Assembly: GCF_012641265.1 (NCBI RefSeq)
Contig: NZ_JABAHZ010000002.1
Coordinates: 1,178,001 to 1,242,000 of the forward strand
Direction of reading: 5' to 3'
DNA: 64,000 bases
DNA from: Chitinophaga eiseniae
Lineage (GTDB): Bacteria; Bacteroidota; Bacteroidia; Chitinophagales; Chitinophagaceae
The position numbers and the translations under genes are program-made. The notes below the pieces were generated by a model, which was not told the DNA's origin, made no database searches, and was given only the letters and a program-made list of their open reading frames with translations. Positions 17,003-24,851 of this stretch are shown here, one piece after another (the first letter of the stretch is position 1; each line of letters begins with the position of its first letter).

Positions 17003-17010
17003 TAGGTTTG
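17003..17010 (+). promoter_or_regulatory. -7 box before the 4-TM protein, haemoglobin and rarA genes
   Basis: TAGGTTTG is an exact TAnnTTTG match 21 bases before the ATG at 17032. It probably drives the three-gene plus-strand set. Confidence 0.5.
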
Positions 17011-17031
17011 TGTTAGAAAATTGAGAAATTG

Positions 17032-17535
17032 ATGACTTTCAGGTTTAAATTGTATAGAATAACGACTATACTCGCACTATTGATCTCCGCTTTTTTCGTG
17101 CTCTCGGCTGTACTGAGCCTTGCCATAGCAGGACCGAATATAAGCATCCTGTTACCTTTTGTTATGATATTGGCTTGCTTTATTCATAGTATTTTATCTA
17201 TATATCTGCAACGTAGCCTGTCATCACCCAACCTTCCACTGAAAGAAAATACCCCCAGCGGTATCCGTATTATGGGCATATTGGGGCTGATATTTGCTTT
17301 TATGTTACTGATGTCGGGCTTTGTGGCGGTGACAATACCCGCGGAACAAATGAAAGACTTGTTGAAGCAATTGCCACCGGAGCAACAGGCCAGTATTCAA
17401 TCGGACATGTTTAAACTGTTAGGGAAGATCTGTTTATTTGCCGGCGTGGTATTTATTCTGAACATTAACCTGTCTTTCAGGTTCCTTCGTCAATGGCAGG
17501 AACTGCACCAGGGAAAAGAGGAAGACAGAGAATAA
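17032..17535 (+). CDS. Four-helix membrane protein of unknown function
   Basis: A 167-residue protein with four hydrophobic segments: about residues 10-32, 38-60, 77-101 and 131-155. Between the third and fourth lies a charged, Gln-rich loop (AEQMKDLLKQLPPEQQASIQ). I do not recognise the family. The ATG at 17032 is preferred over the TTG one codon before it. A TAnnTTTG box lies 21 bases upstream. The haemoglobin gene starts 11 bases after the stop, so it is likely cotranscribed. Confidence 0.7.
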   Translation: MTFRFKLYRITTILALLISAFFVLSAVLSLAIAGPNISILLPFVMILACFIHSILSIYLQRSLSSPNLPLKENTPSGIRIMGILGLIFAFMLLMSGFVAVTIPAEQMKDLLKQLPPEQQASIQSDMFKLLGKICLFAGVVFILNINLSFRFLRQWQELHQGKEEDRE

Positions 17536-17546
17536 AATACGGGGTT

Positions 17547-17984
17547 ATGGAAAAGCGGGAAATTGCCAATACCGGGGATATTATGGAACTGGTGAATAGT
17601 TTTTATGATAAAGTAAAGGCAGATGACGTGATCGGGTTTATTTTTAACGATGTAGCAAAAGTAGACTGGTCGCGTCATTTGCCGGTGATGTACGATTTCT
17701 GGGAGAGCCTGTTGTTGGGAAGTGGCAGCTATGGCCGCAATGTAATGGACCCGCATTTTAAACTGAATAAGCTGATTCCCCTGGAACCAGTATTTTTTGA
17801 ACGTTGGCTGCAATTGTTTGAAGCCACCGTTAACGAACGTTTTACGGGAGAAAGGGCCACCCAGGCCATTTCCCGTGCCAGGTCCATCAAAGGCATCATG
17901 TCTTTTAAAATGGACCAGATCAATCACCCGGATAAGGGGACCGATAAAAATATCCCATTGGTTAACCCTGGGCATCAACAATAA
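17547..17984 (+). CDS. Group III truncated haemoglobin
   Basis: A 145-residue globin of the truncated group III type. The helical pattern fits: MELVNSFYDKVKADDVIGFIF at the start, WSRHLPVMYDFWESLLLG, then MDPHFKLNKLIPLEPVFFERWLQLFEATV. H70 in PHFKL is the best candidate for the proximal haem ligand. Group III proteins usually read HFxRWL in the last motif; here it is FFERWL. Such globins bind oxygen or nitric oxide; the role here is unknown. The ATG at 17547 is chosen because an upstream in-frame start would overlap the previous gene. rarA starts 14 bases downstream. Confidence 0.85.
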   Translation: MEKREIANTGDIMELVNSFYDKVKADDVIGFIFNDVAKVDWSRHLPVMYDFWESLLLGSGSYGRNVMDPHFKLNKLIPLEPVFFERWLQLFEATVNERFTGERATQAISRARSIKGIMSFKMDQINHPDKGTDKNIPLVNPGHQQ

Positions 17985-17998
17985 TATAATCCATTTGT

Positions 17999-19255
17999 AT
18001 GCAACCATTAGCGGAGCGTTTAAGGCCGGTAACATTGGATGAACTGGTTGGGCAGGAGCATCTTACAGGCAAGGATAGTATTTTAAGAAAAGCCATAGAA
18101 AATGGAATGATCCCCTCCATGATTTTGTGGGGACCTCCCGGCGTTGGTAAAACTACCATTGCCAACATTATTGCGCATACGTTGCAGGTGCCGTTTTATA
18201 CGTTGAGCGCTATTTCGGCTGGTGTAAAGGAAGTGCGGGAGGTGATAGAAATGGCGAGAAGGCAGCGGCACGCCGTATTATTCATCGATGAAATTCACCG
18301 CTTCAATAAATCGCAGCAGGACGCGCTGCTGGGAGCCGTCGAAAAAGGTATTATCACCCTGATCGGCGCTACTACGGAAAACCCTTCCTTTGAAGTAAAT
18401 GCGGCGGTACTGTCGCGCAGCCAGGTGTATGTATTGAAGCCGCTGGGCAAAGAGCAGCTCATGCAGCTATTGCAACAGGCTATGGAGCGGGACGAGTGGC
18501 TGCGCAGCAAGAAAATTGAATTAAAAGAAACCAGTGCGCTGTTTAATATCTCCGGTGGAGATGCCCGGAAATTACTCAATCTCTTTGAGCTGGTGGTGAC
18601 CACGTTACAGGAAGATCCTATCGTGATCACAGATCAGAAAGTAATGGATATTGCCCAGCAACGGGTGGCTATTTATGATAAGAGTGGCGAACAACACTAT
18701 GACATTATTTCTGCCTTTATTAAATCGATCCGCGGCAGCGATCCCAATGCAGCAGTGTATTGGCTGGCCAGGATGATTGAGGGCGGAGAAGATGTGAAGT
18801 TCATTGCCCGCCGGCTGGTGATACTGGCATCGGAAGATATCGGCAATGCCAATCCCAATGCTTTGCTGCTGGCCACCAACTGTTTCCAGGCGGTGAATAT
18901 GATCGGTTATCCCGAGTCCCGTATTATCTTATCACAATGTGTTACTTACCTGGCGGCATCTGCCAAAAGTAATGCATCCTATATGGCTATCAACAAAGCC
19001 CAGGCAGCAGTGTCCAATACCGGCGATCTGCCCGTGCCTATGCATATCAGGAACGCCCCAACGAAATTGATGAAGGATATGGGCTATAGCCAGGGATACG
19101 CATATGCCCACGATTTTGAGAAAAATTTCGTGGAGCAGGAATTTCTGCCGGATGCACTAAAGGGAACGAAGTTTTATGACCCGGGGAACAATCCGCGGGA
19201 GGATGAGCTGCGCCGCTACCTGAAGGCCTTGTGGAAAGAAAAATATAATTATTAA
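17999..19255 (+). CDS. rarA: RarA (MgsA), AAA+ recombination factor at stalled forks
   Basis: RarA is a DNA-dependent AAA+ ATPase that acts at stalled replication forks and interacts with SSB. The 418-residue protein opens with PLAERLRPVTLDELVGQEHL. It has Walker A G45-PPGVGKTT, Walker B FIDEIHR (D97, E98), and sensor 1 GATTENPS (N128). The C-terminal half has the family stretch DIISAFIKSIRGSDPNAAVYWLAR and LASEDIGNANPNAL. It is the last gene of the haemoglobin set and converges on pbpC, with a large palindrome filling the gap. Confidence 0.95.
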   Translation: MQPLAERLRPVTLDELVGQEHLTGKDSILRKAIENGMIPSMILWGPPGVGKTTIANIIAHTLQVPFYTLSAISAGVKEVREVIEMARRQRHAVLFIDEIHRFNKSQQDALLGAVEKGIITLIGATTENPSFEVNAAVLSRSQVYVLKPLGKEQLMQLLQQAMERDEWLRSKKIELKETSALFNISGGDARKLLNLFELVVTTLQEDPIVITDQKVMDIAQQRVAIYDKSGEQHYDIISAFIKSIRGSDPNAAVYWLARMIEGGEDVKFIARRLVILASEDIGNANPNALLLATNCFQAVNMIGYPESRIILSQCVTYLAASAKSNASYMAINKAQAAVSNTGDLPVPMHIRNAPTKLMKDMGYSQGYAYAHDFEKNFVEQEFLPDALKGTKFYDPGNNPREDELRRYLKALWKEKYNY

Positions 19256-19361
19256 GCGGAAAGCTTAAAGCAAAAAGCTATTGTGGAGAAGAACTTAGCG
19301 AGTATTTAAAATTCACTTTAATCATTCTCCACAATAGCTTTTTGCTTTACGCTTTCTGCTT
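19254..19361. repeat. Palindromic heptamer element, copy A
   Basis: Arms 19254-19290 and 19325-19361 are about 37 bases each with three mismatches. The left arm runs in 7-base units AAGCGGA, AAGCTTA, AAGCAAA, AAGCTAT, then TGTGGAGAA. The right arm ends inside the pbpC stop codon. The apex shares TTAGCGA and AATCATTC with copies B and C. It fills the gap between converging rarA and pbpC and could terminate both. Confidence 0.85.
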
Positions 19362-21756
19362 ATTCCCTTTCTTTGGCAAGTATCTCAAATACCTGCTCAA
19401 TCCTTTCCCCATTTTCATCTACCAGCGTAATGGTATGCTTGCCAGCGGCCGGATGCAGCGCCATTTGGTGAAACTCTGTGGTGGTACCAATAAAATGGTC
19501 GTCCAGGTGCCAGAATATTTTAATGGCTGTATTCCGGTGGGTAGCGGTGAAGATAGTTTGCCCCGGCTTGCCGTCAATTTCAACGGGCACGAATATACGT
19601 GCGCCGGGCTTGGGATAAATCAGTTCCATGGGTGCTTTATCCTGTCCTAATGAGGCGAGGCAGTCTGGTTTGTAAGGGGGCAGCGGTTGATAATAATTTT
19701 TGCTGCGATAATAATATTCCTGCGACGGAGGGAGTACAAACCACGACTTATGCTGCATTAACTGTGGCGATTCACAGGCTTCGGTAACCCGCCATTGGCC
19801 GGTTCTGTCGAGGTGAATTAGCTGGTGATAAGGACATACTCCCGACCGTATGCCCGCAACGGGCACATAGATCGTGTCTTTTTCATCGCATAGTTCGCTG
19901 GCGCGGTAGCCGCTTTTGCGGCAAACTTCCACTTTGGTCAGTTGGGGATAGGGCGTATTAAACCAGCCGCTGGTGTGCAGGAGGCGGAATACGTCGAACA
20001 GGATGGGAGCGGCCGTAGCTACGCCGATCAGTCCCGGGCGTCCTTCACCATCAGCATTACCCACCCATACACCCACTACATATTGCGGGGTTACGCCAAT
20101 GGCCCATCCATCCCTGAAGCCGAAGCTGGTGCCTGTTTTCCAGGCAATACGCTGGGAGGAAGAAAACTGTTGCCATAACAGTTCTTCACCGGGGCGCATT
20201 ACTTCTGTCATTGCCTGGAAGGCGTACCAGATGGAGCCGGCGTCGAGCAGCCCGTTTTTGCTGAGGCCATAGCGCGATGGACGTTGAACATTGAGTTGAT
20301 AGTTAGGTGGATGAATGTCATCCATATCATATTTCCCTTTGTATTGCTCCATATGCAGGAGTGTGCGGGCCATGCTGGCATACATGCCGCACATTTCCCA
20401 GAGGGTGGTTTCGCCGCCCCCGAGGATCAGGGATAAGCCGTAGTGGTCGGCCGGTTTATTGAGTGTGGTAATACCTATTTTTTGCAGCAGGGCATGAAAT
20501 CTTTCGTACCGGTATTGTTGCAGCATGCGCACCGCCGGGATGTTGAGCGACCGTGCCAGTGCGCGGGATGCAGGAACGGCGCCATCGTAGCCCAGGTCGA
20601 AGTTCTGCGGAGAGTAGCCGGCAATCTGCGTAGGAATATCCGGGATCAGGGTGTGTGGCAGTATCAGGCCGTCGTTGAGCATGGCGGCGTATAATACGGG
20701 TTTCAGGGTGCTGCCGGGACTTCTTCTTGCCTGGATAATATCCACATGACTTTCCAGTTCGGCGTTGGAAGGCTGATAAATGTTTCCTACATAAGCGAGG
20801 GTGTTGCCTGTTTCAACATCGACTACCAGTACGGCGGCATTGTTGATGCCATTGGCTTTATAAGCGTTATGGTATCGTTCGGTGATGGCAGTGGTATTTC
20901 GTTGAAGATCGGCTATTACAGTGGTTTTGATGCGGGTTGGTGCAGCTGATTTTTGCTGCTGGTAGTCGCGGCGGAATAGATCCAGCAGATGCGGGGCATC
21001 TTGTGGAAGTGGTAATGGCTGATCGGGTAAGGGTTCCAGCTTGGCCAGCTGACAGGTAATACTATCAATGCTGTGCTGGCGGTGAAGTTTGTCGAGCAGC
21101 TGGTTACGTTTGCTGAGCAGGATAGCCCTGTTGCGACCCGGGTGTACGAGCGCGGGACTGTTGGGTAAAACAGCCAGTGCAGCCATTTCACCCCAGGATA
21201 ATAAATCTGCTTTACGCCCGTAATAACGCCAGGCCGCGGCTTCCAGGCCTACTACATTTCCGCCGAAAGGGGCATTGGCAGCGTATAGCGCGATAATTTT
21301 ATTTTTTGAAGCGGCAAATTCCAGGCGGGTGGCCAGTACGGCTTCCACCATTTTTTGCCAGATGTTACGGGGTTGATTGCGGGAGAGACGAATTACCTGC
21401 ATGGTGAGGGTGCTCCCCCCACTCACTACTTTTTTGCCCCGGATATTCTGACTGATAGCACGACTGATGGCAAGCGGATCTACTCCCCAATGATAATAGA
21501 AGCGTTTATCTTCGTAGGCCACAATACACTTTTTGAATTTTTCCGGCACATGCGGATTATAAGGAAACCGCCACTGGCCATCCGGTGCTATGCTGGCGTT
21601 CAGCAGATCGCCGTTGCTGTCTTCCAGCACATAAGAGGTGGCGGTGGTAAAAAGCTGCCGGGGTAAACAGCAATAATAGGCAATGAGCAGTACAGCGGCT
21701 GCGCTGAGCCACCATTTCTTTTTAATGCACCATTGCCGGAGTGTATGTAGCTTCAT
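19360..21756 (-). CDS. pbpC: Penicillin-binding protein 1C, bifunctional
   Basis: A 798-residue class A PBP from the ATG at 21756; an in-frame TTG at 21774 is not needed. Order: cytoplasmic tail and membrane anchor (about 15-30), glycosyltransferase domain with catalytic E82 in VAYEDKRFYYHWGVD and the GGSTLTMQ motif, then a transpeptidase domain with S349-T-L-K352, S403-L-N405 and K540-T-G542. The C-terminal BiPBP_C-type domain (HTITLVDENG) is typical of PBP1C. In many bacteria pbpC follows an alpha-2-macroglobulin gene. Here that gene is upstream on the same strand but about 8 kb away. Confidence 0.93.
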   Translation of the reverse strand: MKLHTLRQWCIKKKWWLSAAAVLLIAYYCCLPRQLFTTATSYVLEDSNGDLLNASIAPDGQWRFPYNPHVPEKFKKCIVAYEDKRFYYHWGVDPLAISRAISQNIRGKKVVSGGSTLTMQVIRLSRNQPRNIWQKMVEAVLATRLEFAASKNKIIALYAANAPFGGNVVGLEAAAWRYYGRKADLLSWGEMAALAVLPNSPALVHPGRNRAILLSKRNQLLDKLHRQHSIDSITCQLAKLEPLPDQPLPLPQDAPHLLDLFRRDYQQQKSAAPTRIKTTVIADLQRNTTAITERYHNAYKANGINNAAVLVVDVETGNTLAYVGNIYQPSNAELESHVDIIQARRSPGSTLKPVLYAAMLNDGLILPHTLIPDIPTQIAGYSPQNFDLGYDGAVPASRALARSLNIPAVRMLQQYRYERFHALLQKIGITTLNKPADHYGLSLILGGGETTLWEMCGMYASMARTLLHMEQYKGKYDMDDIHPPNYQLNVQRPSRYGLSKNGLLDAGSIWYAFQAMTEVMRPGEELLWQQFSSSQRIAWKTGTSFGFRDGWAIGVTPQYVVGVWVGNADGEGRPGLIGVATAAPILFDVFRLLHTSGWFNTPYPQLTKVEVCRKSGYRASELCDEKDTIYVPVAGIRSGVCPYHQLIHLDRTGQWRVTEACESPQLMQHKSWFVLPPSQEYYYRSKNYYQPLPPYKPDCLASLGQDKAPMELIYPKPGARIFVPVEIDGKPGQTIFTATHRNTAIKIFWHLDDHFIGTTTEFHQMALHPAAGKHTITLVDENGERIEQVFEILAKERE

Positions 21757-21866
21757 CAGGGTGTTCTGGGTCAAATAAGTATTGTGCGGTCAAAGATAAT
21801 GTTTTGGGCAGTTACTGTGGCGGAGATGTGACCACCCATAAATACTTCTCCCCCAAAAAATATATT

Positions 21867-21989
21867 TTGTACTAATTGGTAAAATATATACCTTCACAGC
21901 AGTAAAGCGTGAGATGATGATGTGAAAGTGATACCGGGCAAGTGCTACCTGCCCTTTTTTTAAAACCATTATTGTACTAAGTAGTACAA
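21867..21989 (+). promoter_or_regulatory. Two operator-like palindromes flanking a promoter, before the alpha/beta hydrolase
   Basis: TTGTACTAA occurs twice, at 21867-21875 and 21972-21980, 105 bases apart. The first is half of a near-palindrome with TACTAATTGGTA at 21870-21881. The second is a perfect palindrome TTGTACT-AAGT-AGTACAA at 21972-21989, ending 13 bases before the ATG. A near-consensus -7 box (TACCTTCA, 21889-21896) directly follows the first. This looks like a repressor-controlled promoter; the regulator is not in the window. Confidence 0.5.
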
Positions 21990-22002
21990 AATAAAAAAAG
22001 AT

Positions 22003-22878
22003 ATGAAAGCAGCTGTTTCTTCCTCCATCTTGCACAAGAAAGTGCGCGTTCGCGAACTGGATATTTTTTACCGCGAAGCGGGACCTGCACAGGCGCCAGT
22101 AATTTTATTGCTGCATGGTTTCCCTAATACTTCTCACATGTACCGGGACCTGATCCGGGACCTGGCGGGAAACTATCGTGTGATAGCGCCAGATTACCCG
22201 GGCTTTGGGCTCAGCAGCCGGCCGCCGGTAAGTGCGTTTGCATATACGTTTGATCACCTGGCCAACATCATGGAAGCATTTATCGATACGCTGGGGCTTA
22301 CCCACTTCGCCTGGTATATGCAGGACTACGGCGGACCTATAGGATTTCGTATTATCAGCCGGCGCCCTGAGCTCGTAAAAGCGCTGGTGATCCAGAATGC
22401 CAATGTGTATGAAGATGGCCTGGGGCCTGGCGTGCAGGAGATTGGAGCGCTGCAGCGGGCGGGTGACGAGCAGGCATTACATACCGCCATTGCCAATAAA
22501 TTATCCCTGGAGTATATAAAAAATGAGCATCTCTTGGGCGCCGCCAACCCGGAAAGGGTGAGTCCCGATAGCTATGAACTGGCCGCTTTTTATATGAGCA
22601 GACCGGGTATGGAAGAAATACAGGTAACGTTATTCCATAACTATAGCACCAATTTTCCGTTGTATCCGGCATGGCAGCAATATCTGCGTACTTATCAGCC
22701 GCCGTTGCTGGTGGTATGGGGCAAGAATGACCAGATCTTTACCTGGCCCGGCGCCATTGCCTATCAGCGAGATGTGCCAGCTGCAGAGATACACCTCCTG
22801 AATGGTAGTCATTTTATGTTGGAAGAATACCATGAGCAAGTGGCTTCGCTGATTAGCGATTTTATGGAGAAGATATAA
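22003..22878 (+). CDS. Alpha/beta hydrolase, haloalkane dehalogenase/epoxide hydrolase type
   Basis: A 291-residue alpha/beta hydrolase. The oxyanion-hole HGFPN motif (39-43) and an Asp nucleophile, D108 in QDYGGP, place it with the DhlA/epoxide hydrolase group, which use Asp instead of Ser. D243 in WGKNDQIF and H270 in NGSHFMLEE complete the triad. Dehalogenases usually have a Trp after the nucleophile (QDWGG); here it is Tyr, so epoxide or another ester-like substrate is equally possible. No signal peptide. It is divergent from pbpC, with palindromic operator-like sites upstream, and likely responds to a small molecule. Confidence 0.82.
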   Translation: MKAAVSSSILHKKVRVRELDIFYREAGPAQAPVILLLHGFPNTSHMYRDLIRDLAGNYRVIAPDYPGFGLSSRPPVSAFAYTFDHLANIMEAFIDTLGLTHFAWYMQDYGGPIGFRIISRRPELVKALVIQNANVYEDGLGPGVQEIGALQRAGDEQALHTAIANKLSLEYIKNEHLLGAANPERVSPDSYELAAFYMSRPGMEEIQVTLFHNYSTNFPLYPAWQQYLRTYQPPLLVVWGKNDQIFTWPGAIAYQRDVPAAEIHLLNGSHFMLEEYHEQVASLISDFMEKI

Positions 22879-22909
22879 AAGGTAGGAATCCTTATTGATA
22901 ATTTATGTG

Positions 22910-22939
22910 AAGGGTATCTCTGGAGTAAGGGATATCCTT
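22910..22939. terminator. Hairpin terminator between hydrolase and sigma gene
   Basis: AAGGGTATC (22910-22918) pairs with GATATCCTT (22931-22939) with one mismatch. On plus it runs into TTATTTTTTC, so it should end the hydrolase transcript. The T-run overlaps the end of the converging sigma gene. Confidence 0.55.
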
Positions 22940-23545
22940 TTATTTTTTCATCATCATCCATAGCAGCAGTACGGCCAGGTCATTGCCCAATGAAGCTCTC
23001 AGCAGGCGCAAGGCTTTTCGCATATGCTGTTCTACGGTATTTACAGAGATGTTGAGCCGCTCCGCCACCTCTTTGTTGGATAACTGGTTTTCCCGGCTTA
23101 GCAGGAATACGGCTCTGCATTGAGTAGGTAGTTGTTGTATCCTGGCCTGCAGACGGGCTTCCAGCTCTTTTAACTCCAACTGGCTGTTGTTCTCCCTGGC
23201 CAGCGGCATATCATCTATAAAGGCTTTTTCTTTCTTTAATTGTGCCAGCTGCTGGCGATGATAATTAAGGATCCTGTTCTTTAACGCCACGAACAAATAA
23301 TTTTCCAGTACCGTAGCGGGTTGCAGCGAGGGCAGCTGCTTGTAAAGGGATATAAATACATCCTGTGCCAGCTCCTGCGAAGCTTCGAGGTGGCCGGTCT
23401 TTTTATAGGCGATATTGACAAGCCGGATAAAGTGCCGTTCATACAGCCTATCAAACGCCTGGGGTTGGCCCTGTTTGAATAATGCAATTAACTCAAGGTC
23501 GGTATGGTAAGATTTCGGTTTGATAACGGAATAGTTTGATCTCAA
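22940..23545 (-). CDS. ECF sigma factor of the FecI-like Bacteroidota type
   Basis: A sigma-70 family protein of about 201 residues. Region 2: AFDRLYERHFIRLVNIAYKK, then QELAQDVFISLYKQLPSL and ENYLFVALKNRILNYHRQQ. Region 4: LPTQCRAVFLLSRENQLSNK and VAERLNISVNTVEQHMRKAL, a clear helix-turn-helix. The C-terminal LAVLLLWMMMKK tail is hydrophobic, as often seen in this group. The start is unsure: the only usable start in frame before region 2 is a TTG at 23545, which overlaps a TAnnTTTG box (23543-23550). It faces away from a FecR gene and so probably belongs to the FecR-SusC-SusD locus. Confidence 0.88.
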   Translation of the reverse strand: MRSNYSVIKPKSYHTDLELIALFKQGQPQAFDRLYERHFIRLVNIAYKKTGHLEASQELAQDVFISLYKQLPSLQPATVLENYLFVALKNRILNYHRQQLAQLKKEKAFIDDMPLARENNSQLELKELEARLQARIQQLPTQCRAVFLLSRENQLSNKEVAERLNISVNTVEQHMRKALRLLRASLGNDLAVLLLWMMMKK

Positions 23546-23550
23546 ATTTA
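23543..23550 (-). promoter_or_regulatory. -7 box at the start of the sigma gene
   Basis: The minus strand reads TAAATTTG, an exact TAnnTTTG, whose last three bases are the putative TTG start codon. Either the box is fortuitous or translation starts further in at a non-standard codon. Confidence 0.3.
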
Positions 23551-23674
23551 ATAATAAATCGTTTTTTATCTAAGTGCTATTATTCCTTAATAATTTATTT
23601 AAAATAAAATTTCAATCGGCATAACGGTAGTCGGTTAAAATGGTGTTTTTATATACAGACGTCCATTTTTTTAT

Positions 23675-24682
23675 ATGATGAGCCCTCAATATTTATTAAC
23701 GCTCCTTGAAAAATACAGGGATGGCGCCTGTACAGAAGAGGAGTTGCGGCAATTGAATGACTGGTACGACGCCCTGGGCGCGCATTTGCCGGATCAGTTG
23801 CTGGATGCCGGCGGCGAAACCGCCCGGCAGTTGACCCAACAGGGATTGGCCTCTCTGAAGGAAGGGCTGTCTATTGAAGATGCTCCGCATACGGCAATAA
23901 TTGTAAAGCCATTCTGGCGGAGGGCCGGCAGCTGGGCGGCCGTTTTCCTGGGCATGCTTATGCTGGGCGGTACGGTATGGCTATTACAACAAAAGCAATC
24001 ACCGGCAGTGGTAGTTGATAATGGCTTGCAACAGGTAGCAGGATCGGATTACAACCGTTATATTATTTTACCGGATAGCAGCACCGTATTATTACATGCG
24101 GGCAGCCGCCTGGAATACCCTGCATCATTTAATGGCAGCAACAGGGAAGTCAGTCTTTCAGGAGAAGCCTATTTCGACATACGGCATGATAGCGCCAAAA
24201 CTTTTGTGATTAATACGGGTAAACTGCGTACTACCGTACTCGGAACCGCATTTAATATAAAAGCTTACCCCGAGGCACGTGAAATTACCGTGTCGGTAAC
24301 GAGAGGAAAAGTAAGAGTAGAAGATGAGCATAAGGTGTTAGGGGTACTGACGCCCGATCAGCAGATTGTATACAATACCCTGGCCGCCACCGCGGAGCAA
24401 CAATCGGTGAATGCGGCCGCGAAGATAAGCTGGGTGCGCGAAGATATGGTATTTGAATCGACCTCTTTTGATATGATAGCCGCCGCGCTCAGTAAGCGTT
24501 ACCAGGTAAATATCCGGTTCAGGAATGAGGCATTGAAGCATTGCCTGGTCAGGGCCTCTTTTACCGGCACGGAGTCGCTGGAAGAAGTGCTGGATGTAAT
24601 TTGCCTGGTACGGAATGCATCTTATACTATCGAAAACGGCCATGATATAACAATAGATGGAAAAGCTTGTGTAGCAGAATAA
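23675..24682 (+). CDS. FecR-family anti-sigma factor
   Basis: A 335-residue membrane-bound regulator. The N-terminal 80 residues are a cytoplasmic sigma-binding part (LLEKYRDGACTEEELRQLND). One membrane helix follows at about 88-106 (WAAVFLGMLMLGGTVWLL). The periplasmic FecR domain has NRYIILPDSSTVLLHAGSRL, SLSGEAYFDIRHD and TTVLGTAFNIKAYPE. The C-terminal part (WVREDMVFESTSFDMIAAAL) matches DUF4974. FecR relays substrate binding at the STN-bearing SusC to the sigma factor. It is divergent from that sigma gene across 129 bases and is followed by the STN-type SusC. Confidence 0.92.
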   Translation: MMSPQYLLTLLEKYRDGACTEEELRQLNDWYDALGAHLPDQLLDAGGETARQLTQQGLASLKEGLSIEDAPHTAIIVKPFWRRAGSWAAVFLGMLMLGGTVWLLQQKQSPAVVVDNGLQQVAGSDYNRYIILPDSSTVLLHAGSRLEYPASFNGSNREVSLSGEAYFDIRHDSAKTFVINTGKLRTTVLGTAFNIKAYPEAREITVSVTRGKVRVEDEHKVLGVLTPDQQIVYNTLAATAEQQSVNAAAKISWVREDMVFESTSFDMIAAALSKRYQVNIRFRNEALKHCLVRASFTGTESLEEVLDVICLVRNASYTIENGHDITIDGKACVAE

Positions 24683-24851
24683 AAACTAAATTGTTTGCCT
24701 ATGCTGTATTAATATCTGACTTGTAAAATCACCCATTTACATTGTGGTTATTGTGGATAGCGGCGCTCCGGAAACGGGGCAGGGAGATGCTATGGGGTAT
24801 GATCAACACCAACGTCTCATTTATTCCTAACATATAAAACTAACTCACGTT

